Assembly: GCA_964619885.1 (NCBI GenBank)
Contig: CAZUGA010000018.1
Location: forward strand, 1-64,000
Length of the DNA stretch: 64,000 nt
Origin: CAZUGA01 sp964619885
Lineage (GTDB): Bacteria; Pseudomonadota; Gammaproteobacteria; Methylococcales; UBA1147
Reading direction: 5' to 3'
Shown here one piece after another: positions 1-8,978 of this stretch. The notes below the pieces were generated by a model. That model was not told where the DNA came from. It searched no databases and was given only the letters and a program-made list of their open reading frames with translations. The position numbers and the translations under genes were made by a program. Position 1 is the first letter of the stretch. Every line of letters starts with the position of its first letter.

Positions 1-2
1 AA

Positions 3-20
3 TTTCCCCCATGGGGGAAA
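3..20. repeat. perfect 18-bp palindrome at the left edge
   Basis: Bases 3-20 equal their own reverse complement (TTT, five C, AT, five G, AAA). The palindrome sits just before the place where the RND reading frame is broken by a TGA at 42-44. It may be a fold-back artefact of a contig end, or a real small cruciform. Confidence 0.5.
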
Positions 21-56
21 AAGAAAAAGCGACAACTAGCCTGACATATAGGGTTT

Positions 57-458
57 ATGGGTGTTGTCGGAATAACGCTCGCCGTGGGTACGACGATGAC
101 CGCCGCAATCGCATTGGGTATAGGGATCGATTTTGCGATTCATACCTTGGACCGTATCAAACTACTAATTGCCGAACAGGGCTTTGACCCTGAGACCGCA
201 TTACACGAACTCTATCCATCGACCGGCCGAGCCCTGTTATTCAGTTTTGCCGCCGTCTGTATAGGTTTTGGAATATTGGGGCTGAGTTATGTGCCACCGT
301 TGTCAAAATTGGGCATGCTGATCGCCTTTTCTGTTCTTATTAGTTTCATTTCAAGCATGACAGTCTTGCCCGCGTTAATAAAGCATCTTGAGCCAGCTTT
401 TTTAGGCTATCGCCGGGAGTATAGCCAGACCTCTGCTCCCGATCTTATCCACAATTAA
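57..458 (+). CDS. RND/MMPL-superfamily exporter, C-terminal end only
   Basis: The 133 residues match the last membrane segments of an RND/MMPL-type exporter. There is a glycine/alanine-rich helix followed by GIGIDFAIH, the conserved TM4-like region in which acidic residues relay protons, then two more hydrophobic helices and a short hydrophilic tail. A full family member has about 750-800 residues, so most of the gene lies outside the window. The frame before the ATG reads H-I-G-F, which fits the preceding helix, but a TGA at 42-44 interrupts it. The apparent start is therefore not a real one. The LolA-like gene follows after 14 bases, so they form one operon. Family assignment is firm, the state of the 5' end is not. 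Confidence 0.75.
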   Translation: MGVVGITLAVGTTMTAAIALGIGIDFAIHTLDRIKLLIAEQGFDPETALHELYPSTGRALLFSFAAVCIGFGILGLSYVPPLSKLGMLIAFSVLISFISSMTVLPALIKHLEPAFLGYRREYSQTSAPDLIHN

Positions 459-472
459 ATGAGGATGAACTG

Positions 473-1282
473 ATGAAATATTTAAAACATACAAGCTTGA
501 TGATATGCATTTTTTTCGTTACTGGGTTTGCCAATGTAGTTTACGCGGAAATGCCGTCCGGAGACGAAATAGCTGAGAAAATAAACACCCGGGATGAAGG
601 GTTGGCGGTTGCCAGGAATTTAAAGATGGAGATGATCGACCGGCACGGTAAATTACGTGTTCGAGAAACTCGTGCTTTTCGGAAGTATATCGGGGATGAA
701 AAACGCACGGCGATATTTTATTTAGAACCCAAAAATATCAAAGATACTGCGTTTCTAACTTACGATTATGCTGACAAAACGAAAGATGATGATCAGTGGC
801 TGTATTTGCCCGCGATGCGTAAGGTTCGCCGCATCTCAGCGTCTGATCGTGGCGATTATTTTCTAGGCACAGACCTGAGTTTCGAAGATATCAAATTAGA
901 AACCCGCGTATCCATTAAAGATTACACCCGCGAAACGATCGGTGAAGACGAGGTTGATGGATTTCATTGCTACGTCGTAGAAGAACGGGCGGTCGATACG
1001 GAAATTGCCGAAGAATTGGGCCATTTGCGTCGAGAGAGTTGTGTTGACGATAAGTTGTGGATTGTTCGCAGAAGTAAATTTTGGGATTTACAAAACAATC
1101 TATTAAAAACAACTTATTTTAAGAATATTTCTATGGTCGACGGGATATTGACTGCGCATGAAATTGCGGTTGAAAACCACAAAACTGGGCATCGAACTCG
1201 TTTCATATTCTCCGATGTAAGCTACAACGAGGAAGTCAGTGATCAGGTGTTTACTCAGAACGCGATGAAGCGGGGGATATAA
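473..1282 (+). CDS. LolA-like outer-membrane lipoprotein-sorting protein
   Basis: This 269-residue protein has an N-terminal signal peptide (hydrophobic core about residues 8-24, cleavage after Y-A). The mature part is rich in beta strands and contains the D-Q-W-L-Y-L-P-A segment followed by R-K-V-R-R-I, typical of the LolA-like family annotated as outer membrane lipoprotein-sorting protein. Members are usually encoded beside RND/MMPL exporters, as here, and probably act in the periplasm by binding or handing over a lipidic substrate. A GAGG ribosome-binding site lies just before the ATG. A strong terminator follows at 1317-1362. The substrate is unknown. Confidence 0.82.
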   Translation: MKYLKHTSLMICIFFVTGFANVVYAEMPSGDEIAEKINTRDEGLAVARNLKMEMIDRHGKLRVRETRAFRKYIGDEKRTAIFYLEPKNIKDTAFLTYDYADKTKDDDQWLYLPAMRKVRRISASDRGDYFLGTDLSFEDIKLETRVSIKDYTRETIGEDEVDGFHCYVVEERAVDTEIAEELGHLRRESCVDDKLWIVRRSKFWDLQNNLLKTTYFKNISMVDGILTAHEIAVENHKTGHRTRFIFSDVSYNEEVSDQVFTQNAMKRGI

Positions 1283-1316
1283 ATCGTTGAAAGTTTTTTA
1301 AGCCCTGGGGGATTTA

Positions 1317-1362
1317 GCGCATTCCCACACATTGCGTGGGAATGCGCAAGGCTAAATTTTTT
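1317..1362 (+). terminator. rho-independent terminator after the RND/LolA-like pair
   Basis: A perfect 12-bp stem (1317-1328 paired with 1336-1347, 7-base loop) is followed by six T at 1357-1362. It separates the exporter/LolA-like pair from the downstream barrel gene, which must have its own promoter or depend on read-through. Confidence 0.85.
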
Positions 1363-1448
1363 GGTGTTTGGGTAGCAATTTGAACACGCGCTTCAGCGGA
1401 CAAATTCTTTCTCTAAACGTCGGACGCTGAAATTGAGAGGGCAGAAAT

Positions 1449-2768
1449 ATGGACACGCGGAAATATATGTACGGGTGCCTGATCGTGTTATGGCAATCGG
1501 CCGTATTCGCGGTTGATTTCGACAGCTCTATCACTGCAACGAGTCAATGGGCGGTCAATACGCGCAATGGCGAGAGTCAATCGTTAAATTTGAATTTAGT
1601 GCCCGAATTAAGCGCTAGTTTCGATAGTGGTTGGAAAATCCAATCGTCTGTTCGGTTGCGCACAGAGGCAATCGACGGAATGCAACCTAGTGATATAAAT
1701 CGGAGTAGTTACAGCGATTACAGCAAACCGGCACTGCTAAACGGGGCGGTGGAGTTGGAATTGCGCGAGCTATTTCTACAGGGAGCGATTGGGGATATCT
1801 TCCTGACAATAGGGAAACAGCAAGTCGTCTGGGGGAAGGCGGACGGCCTAAAAGTGCTCGATATTGTCAATCCACAATCGTTCCGGGAATTTATCCTAGA
1901 TGATTTTGATAGTTCTCGGATTCCGTTGTGGACCCTCAATATCGAGCGCAATGTTGCCGATTGGGATTTGCAATTTTTGTGGATTCCAGATCAAACCTAT
2001 CATGCTATACCCGAACAAAATGCAACCTATAGATTCACGTCACCGGAACTGGTGCCATCTCCGCCCCCCGGCGTATTGGTCAATATTGAGCAGGATAAAC
2101 GGCCCAATAATGTATTTTTGGATTCGGATGTAGGATTGCGCGCGTCGACGTTTTGGAATGGCTGGGATATCACCTTTAACTACCTGTATCAATACGATAA
2201 TTTGCCTGTACTGAGGCAAAGGATTTCAATCGTGAATGGAAATCCGGTTGTCACCATTAGCCCCGAATACGAACGGACGCATGTCATCGGTTCAACTTTT
2301 AGCAATGCTTTCTCTGACTGGGTTGTGCGCGGAGAAATTGGCTTTTTTACGGAACATTATTTTATCGGTAAAAATCCATTATTGAATCAAGGCGTGGTCA
2401 AAAGCCCAGAGTTACATTATGTACTGGGCTTGGACTGGAATGCGCCGTGGGATCTGTTCCTGAGTGGTCAATTGATACAAAGTTGGCTCATCAATAATGC
2501 TGATAAATCTACCAGGGACAAATTGGACACGACATTAACGGGGCTTATACAACGCAATTTTCTATATGACACCCTGACGGCCGAATTGTTGGTTATCTTC
2601 AATACCAATAATGGTGATGGAATCATACGACCAAAAATAAGCTACGAATGGCAGGATAATTTCAAAACTTGGTTGGGTGCGGATATTTTTTACGGGGATC
2701 GGCAAGGTGTGTTTGGGCAGTATGATCAGAATGATCGTATCGTTGTCGGGATGAAGGTTTCGTTCTGA
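1449..2768 (+). CDS. DUF1302-type outer-membrane beta-barrel protein
   Basis: The product has 439 residues, with a signal peptide at about 1-22 (cleavage after V-F-A). Long alternating hydrophobic/polar strands follow, ending in a terminal phenylalanine (G-M-K-V-S-F), the signature of a BAM-inserted barrel. The segment G-K-Q-Q-V-V-W-G-K-A-D-G is typical of the DUF1302 family. In other proteobacteria DUF1302 barrels occur with RND exporters and LolA-like proteins, so the three genes probably form one export route from inner to outer membrane. A purine-rich ribosome-binding site (GAGGG) precedes the ATG. The exported compound cannot be told from sequence. Confidence 0.78.
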   Translation: MDTRKYMYGCLIVLWQSAVFAVDFDSSITATSQWAVNTRNGESQSLNLNLVPELSASFDSGWKIQSSVRLRTEAIDGMQPSDINRSSYSDYSKPALLNGAVELELRELFLQGAIGDIFLTIGKQQVVWGKADGLKVLDIVNPQSFREFILDDFDSSRIPLWTLNIERNVADWDLQFLWIPDQTYHAIPEQNATYRFTSPELVPSPPPGVLVNIEQDKRPNNVFLDSDVGLRASTFWNGWDITFNYLYQYDNLPVLRQRISIVNGNPVVTISPEYERTHVIGSTFSNAFSDWVVRGEIGFFTEHYFIGKNPLLNQGVVKSPELHYVLGLDWNAPWDLFLSGQLIQSWLINNADKSTRDKLDTTLTGLIQRNFLYDTLTAELLVIFNTNNGDGIIRPKISYEWQDNFKTWLGADIFYGDRQGVFGQYDQNDRIVVGMKVSF

Positions 2769-2881
2769 TATTGGAGGCGTGCCAATTTTCGATCAACCTG
2801 GCTTTTGCGAAAATTAGGATTATTTAAATAAAGGCTGTTGTTCACGTTTTCGTGATTCTGAAAGGTCTCGATTGTGTTAAA

Positions 2882-3894
2882 TCAAATCCTATTAAGAATG
2901 TAGTAAAGCTTATAAAAGTAGACAAACGTTGGAATAGACCACCAATATGAAACCGATTTCCATGATATTGGCCATGCGTCTAATATTAGCAAAAATAATC
3001 CTATAACGAGGCTCACCAATGCCATCCAGCAGAGCAGTGCGCCAGCCGACAGAGCTCGGACTAGGCGCGAAGGTGCAGAGTTAAGGTCGGGAACAGGTGC
3101 TGAAGGTCCATTGACGATAAATTCCGCGATCGACTGCCAGCATCGTTCTTTTATCGCGGCATTATGGGTCCCCGAGACCCACTGGTGTTGGTCGAGCATC
3201 GGGTGCGCTTTAAAGCCATCACTGCCCGACTTTCCCAGATCCGATATGCCCAGTTGTTCGTAGGCACCCGGAAATATGGCAACCACCCAGTCGCTGGATG
3301 CTACGAAGTTGCGTATCTCTTTAATTCTGCCAAGAGAAATCATCTTATCCCACGGAAACGTCGTGCGTATCACGCTGCCGGCAAAAACGACCCGCTCAAA
3401 ACGGCAGGATGGGTAATTGGTCAGAGCGCTTGCTAGCAGGTAAGTACCGTTACTATGGCCTACAAAAGAGAGTTTCGCATTCGGATACTTCGCCATCGCC
3501 GTTGTGTATTGATCCATTAGCCAATGTACGTTCGTCTGTCGTTTGAAATATGAAAAGATAAAAGGCCACATCGGAAAATACCCGTAGCTCGAGGTGATGG
3601 TGACATATTTTTGTCCCTGATCTTGGGCTATTCGTTGTATCCTCCTGGCGATGCGGCTCGTCCAGAAGCCATGTCAATAGATTGCATGACAGCGATGCTG
3701 ATATTGACAGGATCCGCATTCGACATGATATGCAACGGTAATCTAGGGATCATTAGGTCAGCGTCGGGCATTTTTTCCGCCACTGCCTGCGTTACGTGAT
3801 CCATCTTTTCCGGACAAGAAGTAGGCGCGTGCAGCAAAATGACCAATGATGTCGAGTTGCCTCGAATTTGTGGTGTTGCGTCAACTAATTGCAT
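2882..3894 (-). pseudogene. alpha/beta hydrolase interrupted by a frameshift
   Basis: The reading frame starts at 3894 and runs to a stop near 3628; the rest continues in another frame to 2882. The first part carries a strand typical of a hydrolase core (L-V-I-L-L-H-A). The second carries the nucleophile elbow G-H-S-N-G, a candidate catalytic histidine in G-T-H-N, and two C-terminal membrane helices. The two frames join smoothly if one base is restored around 3662-3670, where Q-S-I-D-M meets F-W-T-S-R-I-A-R-R-I. The second frame has a stop just upstream of the join, so it is not an independent gene. Either the gene is a recent pseudogene or the base was lost in assembly. The substrate is unknown. 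Confidence 0.7.
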
Positions 3895-3923
3895 CGTGAT
3901 AAATAACGGTTTTCGGTAATCAG

Positions 3924-4001
3924 TTAGTCGATTTTGCTTATTTCGATCACGATTCCCTCTAAATATCGTTCGCGTTCTCCCATTGCTATTTTTGGGTCCA
4001 T
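3924..4001 (-). CDS. possible 25-residue small protein
   Basis: A short ORF (ATG at 4001, TAA at 3924-3926) encodes a charged peptide beginning M-D-P-K-I-A-M-G-E-R-E-R-Y. It lies in the same frame as the upstream 40-residue ORF, separated from its stop by two codons, and is followed 29 bases later by the hydrolase start. Composition looks protein-like, but no ribosome-binding site stands out. It could also be a read-through extension of the preceding ORF. No function is recognised. Confidence 0.3.
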   Translation of the reverse strand: MDPKIAMGERERYLEGIVIEISKID

Positions 4002-4007
4002 CGAGTC

Positions 4008-4130
4008 TTATTGGGATGATTTGCGGAATGCTTCTACAACTTTATTTTGCAAATTCTTTGCCCATGCCGGCTGCGGGAAATTCCATCCGATAAAAGCGCC
4101 TATACCAATCCAGAAAAGTATCGTTGTCAT
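4008..4130 (-). CDS. small single-span membrane protein (40 residues)
   Basis: The ORF runs from ATG at 4130 to TAA at 4008-4010. It encodes one hydrophobic helix (about residues 3-15) followed by W-N-F-P-Q-P-A-W-A-K and an amphipathic, basic tail (N-L-Q-N-K-V-V-E-A-F-R-K). This order, with the W-N-F-P-Q-P turn right after the helix, looks like a conserved small inner-membrane protein rather than random translation. A weak GGAT lies upstream. The ORF precedes the frameshifted hydrolase on the same strand and may share its transcript. Function unknown. Confidence 0.55.
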   Translation of the reverse strand: MTTILFWIGIGAFIGWNFPQPAWAKNLQNKVVEAFRKSSQ

Positions 4131-5166
4131 GATTTATCCACAAAATTAAATTGAAAAATTATTGTTGTCCCCACTACAACCTTCAATACACTCGCCTTTG
4201 ATCCAAAAGCGAATGCACGGTGGTCATTTTATTCTAAATTTGTGTTCTCAATATGGCAATTGGGATATTGGAAATAGGGTTTCCAGCGGAAATAAAAGAA
4301 ACTCGGTTCTATCCATCGTTCAGGCAGATATATTTTCGTTCGTAGTGAAATCAAAAGCTTGTGCGGTGTTACGTTGTGGCGTTTCGGATTCAGGATAAAA
4401 TTCTTGGTCTATTTTTCGTGTTGAGATTTTTTCTTTTCACCAGTTGAGTTTATTATCCCGTCGTGGAATGTATCTATAGGACCCCTTGTTTAGGAGTCTA
4501 AGGATTATCGATCGGTAATGAGGAGTACCGCTTGAATTGGCCTTTTTAGCCCATATTAATGATGTAGGTTGTTATCTATGATGCTTGCCGAAAATTAGCT
4601 TTCTATCGTTCACGCAATATGTAATGTGGGCCAACCTGATTTTGGCCATGAATTTATTCAGCATCATCACTGGTGACACGACAACCGATAATGCGAAGCG
4701 GTAGAACAATAGCCGAATTGTGTTCTATTGCAAAAACCTTTCAGAGTCGCCAAATTATTGGGAATGATTTCTAAAATTCTTTCCAGTTAGGCCTGGGCAC
4801 GTATCACAGCGATTTTGGCCTGGATATCGAGTCGTGTTCGGGCCGTCTAGTCGCGTTCGAGGGTTTTAGCAACCGTAGGACCCGGCGCTCGTGTTACCGG
4901 CTTATGTCTTCTACATCGTATGGGCCTATTTTGTCATGGCGCCGACAAACTGGGTTTCCCGGTAGATGGAAATGGAAGCAGACGGAATAAAGTGGGAACT
5001 AACCGGGATCCCGAAATGTTTATCCAAACCTGCGTCAAAGTTGCCAGGCAAAACCTATCGGAGATGCTGCCACCGCCTTGGACTAAAATAATTTTCTATA
5101 GTCATTCGGCAGATGCCTGACGCATATGGAGGACAGAAATGTTTGGGGAAATAGCCCAATTTGTAG
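4131..5166. other. about 1 kb without a supported gene
   Basis: Open frames here (for example 4162-4398 and 4920-5120 on the plus strand) have atypical composition, no convincing ribosome-binding sites and no recognisable domain. A perfect DnaA-box sequence (TTATCCACA) occurs at 4134-4142, which could be chance. No tRNA-like or clear terminator structure was seen. The stretch looks like decayed or non-coding accessory DNA. Confidence 0.5.
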
Positions 5167-5571
5167 TCATATCAACTGATTGAGTTCGATCACAGTACCG
5201 TCAGGGTCACGCACAAAACAACATATTCGGCGCTCACTCACTTGCATCGGCCCTTCGGTGACGGCTATATTCAACTCAGACAGTTGTTTCTGAATTGCGT
5301 CCATATCATCAACCACGAAAGCAAGGTGTGTAATGCCCGAATATTTTTTCTCTGCATCGATGAGTACGTTGCGACCTCGCTCATTTTTAGCATTGTAGAT
5401 TAGGTTGATTCTGAATCCCCTACGATCTTGCAAAGTGCAAGTTTGATATTCATGCAAGATTTCTGATCTGTCGATTTCAAATCCGAATAGAGCATAAAAG
5501 CCTAACGCTATTTTAAGGTTCGACACTCGGATTCCAATATGGTCCAGTTGTAAGAGCGGTATATTTTCCAT
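5167..5571 (-). CDS. VOC-superfamily (glyoxalase-like) protein
   Basis: This 134-residue protein has the paired beta-alpha-beta-beta-beta modules of the vicinal oxygen chelate fold. The likely metal ligands are the histidine of L-D-H-I-G near the start, the histidine of I-T-H-L-A-F in mid-protein and the glutamate of V-I-E-L-N near the end. The frame extends to 5598, but that start would lie inside the terminator hairpin of the upstream gene, so the internal ATG at 5571 is chosen. It resembles the protein at 8979-9374 (V/I-L-I/M-D followed by K-Y-x-G-x-T-H-I/L-A), so the two are paralogues. Members include lyases, dioxygenases and isomerases; the reaction is not deducible. Confidence 0.8.
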   Translation of the reverse strand: MENIPLLQLDHIGIRVSNLKIALGFYALFGFEIDRSEILHEYQTCTLQDRRGFRINLIYNAKNERGRNVLIDAEKKYSGITHLAFVVDDMDAIQKQLSELNIAVTEGPMQVSERRICCFVRDPDGTVIELNQLI

Positions 5572-5581
5572 TTGTTTAAGA

Positions 5582-5607
5582 AAGCCACCGATTCTCATCG
5601 GTGGCTT
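5582..5607 (-). terminator. rho-independent terminator of the Spondin/CHRD gene
   Basis: A perfect 11-bp stem with a 4-base loop (5582-5592 paired with 5597-5607), followed on the minus strand by a T-rich run. It lies 30 bases past the stop of the Spondin/CHRD gene and just ahead of the VOC gene, which fixes the VOC start downstream of it. Confidence 0.8.
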
Positions 5608-5637
5608 GGTTGTATAAAAAGATTAGTGTTGAAGAAA

Positions 5638-6822
5638 TTAACGCAAGCTTATTTGGCCGCGCAGTTCACCAGCTGGGTTTTCAGCGGTGTGAATATTTAG
5701 GTAGACGTTACCGGCCGCCAGTTCATTCAATAAATTGCGGAACGGGTCTTCGGAATCAGCTAGCGGGCCTACGACATCACTGGCCTTGATACTAGATCTA
5801 AGCGAGTTGCGCCGCAATCCAGCCGTAAGATCAACGACGATTGGACCGTTCACTCCAGCCTGTCCGAGGTGCAGGTGAGCTGCGACCGGTGCGTCGCTTA
5901 GCCTACGAAAAAATGCTCTTACACTAACTTCCTCACCATTACGGGCAGTCAGAATAACGCGGCCACTTGCATTTGAATCAACCAATTCCGGCGCGATTTC
6001 TTGTTCCGGCGAAAGCTGCCCATTCAGCCGTACTCGACGACCCAGATCAACGTAACGAAAGTTGAATTGCAAGGTACGCACGCCGGGTGCAGTAAAATCA
6101 GCGTTGGCAAAAGCCGGGTGGTTTAGAACACCGTTAGGATAGGCCAACGCGCCGGGGGCTGCGAACCCCGGACTCAATGTGATGACGCCATTTTCTTCCG
6201 TCCCGATGTTTGGTCCAGCTTGATTCAAAAATGCCGTGTTACTGGCAATTTCATCATTCACTTCCGTACCGGCGTCCAATACCTCGCTACCGGCGACGAT
6301 AAAATCTTCAGCCACGAAACGACCGCGTTCATTAAAAATTTCATGAGCTAGCGGGCTTCCGTTGGCCACAAATGCGTCATTACTCGGAATCACCATCGAC
6401 GCGTAACTGAAATACCGCTCAACTGATGGGTTGTTGATATTCAATGTGGTGCTAGATCGGCTGCCTGGTTGTAGCGGACCGCCAGGTGCCAAAAACGTTG
6501 TTTGTGCCGCGCCCGGTTGCAACTCTGAAAATTCTTCGGTGATCGGTCCGGTGATACCATCTTCGGCAATTCTTTCTACCGATTCGCGCGAAATCAGCTC
6601 CGGATTGGCTTCTGTGTTACCTAACGCAACGTCACGATCATAAATATCGAATGTTCCGTCGTGAATGCCTCCCCAAACCGGAGTCTGAAATCCACCACGC
6701 TCAGGGGCCACGTTTTCCACGGTTACGACAACAGACGGTATGCTATCGGCAAATACTAGTGGAGCAATCGTTAACGAAGCCACCGTGATCATTGAGAGTT
6801 TGATTATTGATAGATTTTTCAT
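5638..6822 (-). CDS. secreted Spondin_N plus CHRD-domain protein
   Basis: The 394-residue product has a clear signal peptide (about 1-25, cleavage after V-F-A). Residues about 28-240 resemble the spondin N-terminal domain (V-T-V-E-N followed by P-x-W-G-G-I-H-D-G-T-F). The C-terminal 125 residues form a CHRD-like domain with A-H-L-H-L-G-Q-A-G-V-N-G-P-I-V and I-H-T-A-E-N-P-A-G-E-L-R-G-Q-I. Bacterial proteins of this kind are exported, but their role is largely unknown; adhesion or matrix binding is possible. The gene is divergent from a LysR regulator, which may control it, and ends in its own terminator at 5582-5607. Confidence 0.82.
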   Translation of the reverse strand: MKNLSIIKLSMITVASLTIAPLVFADSIPSVVVTVENVAPERGGFQTPVWGGIHDGTFDIYDRDVALGNTEANPELISRESVERIAEDGITGPITEEFSELQPGAAQTTFLAPGGPLQPGSRSSTTLNINNPSVERYFSYASMVIPSNDAFVANGSPLAHEIFNERGRFVAEDFIVAGSEVLDAGTEVNDEIASNTAFLNQAGPNIGTEENGVITLSPGFAAPGALAYPNGVLNHPAFANADFTAPGVRTLQFNFRYVDLGRRVRLNGQLSPEQEIAPELVDSNASGRVILTARNGEEVSVRAFFRRLSDAPVAAHLHLGQAGVNGPIVVDLTAGLRRNSLRSSIKASDVVGPLADSEDPFRNLLNELAAGNVYLNIHTAENPAGELRGQISLR

Positions 6823-7039
6823 GATTATTTCTCCATAAAATTAAAAAAGACCTATAACGCGATAAATTAATTCTTAAAATAAATAAAACTGCGTTTAATA
6901 AATAAGCGTCACAGTTCACGTTTTGATCGCCGTTACAAAGTGAAAACCATTTATAGGGCTACCGATACGAGCTGTAACACTGGGTAGCCAGCATACACCT
7001 GCAAACATAAAATGATAATATAGACAAATAACAACCCAA

Positions 7040-7057
7040 TGTTTCCATATAGAAACA
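7040..7057. promoter_or_regulatory. inverted repeat directly upstream of the LysR gene
   Basis: TGTTTC at 7040-7045 is repeated inverted as GAAACA at 7052-7057 around a 6-base centre and abuts the LysR start codon. A dyad placed there could let the regulator repress its own translation start or promoter. It lies between two divergent genes, a usual site for LysR operators. Function is inferred only. Confidence 0.4.
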
Positions 7058-7945
7058 ATGATGACACAACTAGATTTTGTTGAATTTGTAGCCACGGTCC
7101 AGTTCGGCAGCTTTTCCAAAGCGGCTGGAATATTGGGCGTTTCTAAATCACACGTAAGTAAACGGGTGAGCCGGTTGGAACAACGCTTGGGCGTGCAATT
7201 ACTGGTTCGCACTACACGGAAAATCAGCCTTACCGACATAGGACGGGCTTATTTTCAGCGTTGTGAACGCATTCTCGAGGACGTGCGGGAAGCGGAATCG
7301 ATCGTCTCTGAAATAAAAGGAGAACCTCAGGGTGTTCTTAATATCAGTCTGCCAAATACGCTTGGAGAACGATATATTGTTCCTTTAATCGCCGCATTCA
7401 TGGCGCAACATCCTAATCTGCGGGTAAATGTTTCGATATCCACCCGCAATGTCGGTCTATTGGATGAAGGCTATGATGTGGCCGTGCGCATTGGAGCGGT
7501 GGCCGAATCAAGATTGGTCGCCCGCAAACTTTGTATTATGCACAACGTTATTTGTGCAACACCCGATTACTTGAACAAATTTGGCAGACCCGAAACGCCT
7601 GAGGTGCTTCATAACTACAATAGCATTGTATTCGGTCTGCATGGCTTACACGATCAATCGTTCTGGAATCTTGGCAATACACATACGACTGATCGATTCC
7701 CGGTGAATAGCATTTTCACCAGTAATAATGCGGATTCATTGATAAGCTGTGCGCTGCAACATGTCGGTCTGCTCTATTTGCCCGAATTATTTGTCAAAGA
7801 GCACTTGCAAACCGGGCGATTGATTCATGTTCTAGAGGGCTGGGGTATGGAATCTCCGGTCTCGGTGATTTACCCCTACAGCCGCCACTTATCCATTAAG
7901 GTGCGCCGACTTGTAGATTTTTTGGTTGAACACTCTGAGCTGTAG
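7058..7945 (+). CDS. LysR-family transcriptional regulator
   Basis: The 295-residue product has the N-terminal winged helix-turn-helix of LysR regulators (F-S-K-A-A-G-I-L-G-V-S-K-S-H-V-S-K-R-V, about residues 18-36), then a linker helix and a two-lobed effector-binding domain with Y-D-V-A-V-R-I-G at about 143-150. The last motif places it in the CrgA/DmlR-like subgroup. Two ATG codons (7058 and 7061) are possible starts. It is divergent from the Spondin/CHRD gene, its likely target. The effector is unknown. Confidence 0.88.
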   Translation: MMTQLDFVEFVATVQFGSFSKAAGILGVSKSHVSKRVSRLEQRLGVQLLVRTTRKISLTDIGRAYFQRCERILEDVREAESIVSEIKGEPQGVLNISLPNTLGERYIVPLIAAFMAQHPNLRVNVSISTRNVGLLDEGYDVAVRIGAVAESRLVARKLCIMHNVICATPDYLNKFGRPETPEVLHNYNSIVFGLHGLHDQSFWNLGNTHTTDRFPVNSIFTSNNADSLISCALQHVGLLYLPELFVKEHLQTGRLIHVLEGWGMESPVSVIYPYSRHLSIKVRRLVDFLVEHSEL

Positions 7946-7991
7946 TTAATGGATAAAAATTTTGATGCTGGCTCGCGCTAAAGCCTGTTCA

Positions 7992-8153
7992 TTATGGGAC
8001 GCGCGAATATGCTCCGGGAAATTCAGTCATGATGCGTTTTACCAGCTGGTTGCGTAACTCAGCAACCAATGTTGGTGGGTCACTGCGCGGGTTAATAAGC
8101 CAATTCGCAAGTTCATCCACCGATTGTTGCGCGACGACATCGTGCGGAAATGT
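7992..8153 (-). pseudogene. possible 3' remnant of a lost gene
   Basis: On the minus strand a 53-codon frame is open from just after a TGA (8154-8156) to a TAA at 7992-7994. It reads like genuine protein (S-V-D-E-L-A-N-W-L, then V-A-E-L-R-N-Q-L-V-K-R-I) but has no plausible start codon at its beginning. It may be the C-terminal stub of a deleted gene. The family was not recognised. The rest of the 7946-8336 interval shows nothing. Confidence 0.3.
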
Positions 8154-8336
8154 TCAAATTAAGAGAATTGTAGAAAAATACGGAAATCGTGTTTTGTTGC
8201 AAAAATCTTTCCTTTTCGCTAAATTTTTGACGCGGATTTTCGAAGTAATTTATAGTCAGGTCCGACCGGTACATTAGAATGGATGTCTATTTCGAAATCT
8301 GAGTTCCGTCAATCCCCAAAATTTAAGGAGTCGATC

Positions 8337-8750
8337 ATGTTAAAGCGAACAATATGGGCAGTCATTGCAGTGTTTATCGCGTTATCAATCTTGGATTTCT
8401 TTATTCATGGTGTGCTTCTCAAATCAGCTTACCAAGCAACCGCAAATTTGTGGCGGCCCGAGGCTGAGATGAAGATGCCATTAATGTCCGCTGTTACGTT
8501 AATTTTTAGCATTTGCTTTGTATTTATTTATAGTTATTTAATCGAGCCCAAGTCATCGACCAAGGGTCTACAATTTGGCTTTATTTTCGGTATTGGAACC
8601 GGAGTGTCAATGGGATTTGGATCGTATTGCTACATGCCCATTTCATTGGGTCTAGCGTTTAGTTGGTTTATCGCAAGTTTTGTTGAAATGACCGTGGCGG
8701 GGATTATTGTGGGTTTGGTTGTAAAATCAGCGGACGAATACCAAGCCTAG
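8337..8750 (+). CDS. uncharacterised four-helix membrane protein
   Basis: The 137-residue product contains about four hydrophobic segments: near the N-terminus after a short basic start, then about 45-65, 78-98 and 108-130. The start is set by AAGGAG at 8325-8330, seven bases before ATG 8337; the longer frame from 8283 lacks such a site. Glycine-rich F-G-F-I-F-G-I-G-T-G-V-S-M-G-F-G lies in the third helix. No family with known function is recognised. Its neighbours (LysR upstream, VOC downstream) give no firm hint. Confidence 0.7.
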   Translation: MLKRTIWAVIAVFIALSILDFFIHGVLLKSAYQATANLWRPEAEMKMPLMSAVTLIFSICFVFIYSYLIEPKSSTKGLQFGFIFGIGTGVSMGFGSYCYMPISLGLAFSWFIASFVEMTVAGIIVGLVVKSADEYQA

Positions 8751-8978
8751 GTGGATTACATGATTGATGAAACCGCCCATGGCCTTTAAAATCCTGCACA
8801 TCTGAATGCGCATTGCCACCTATGTTGCGGCGGCATACTCAAAGCTAAGGACTATGAGCGGTTCAGACTTTCAGGGTTGTTTGGAACAGAACCAATCTGA
8901 TAATTAAGGAACGGTCGACCTCTATTCCGACCGATCGAAAAATCAGATTTAAGGGTTCATTTAATTCGGTAGGGTGAG

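Noticed and set aside
445..453. Perfect DnaA box (TTATCCACA) inside the RND gene end, another at 4134-4142
   Set aside because: About one such match per 64 kb is expected by chance, and they are isolated.
4162..5120. Plus-strand ORFs of 78 and 66 residues in the 4-5 kb gap
   Set aside because: No ribosome-binding site, no domain and atypical composition; treated as chance frames.
8029..8277. Plus-strand 82-residue ORF
   Set aside because: Low-quality composition (many Ser/Cys), and the minus strand reads better as a gene remnant.
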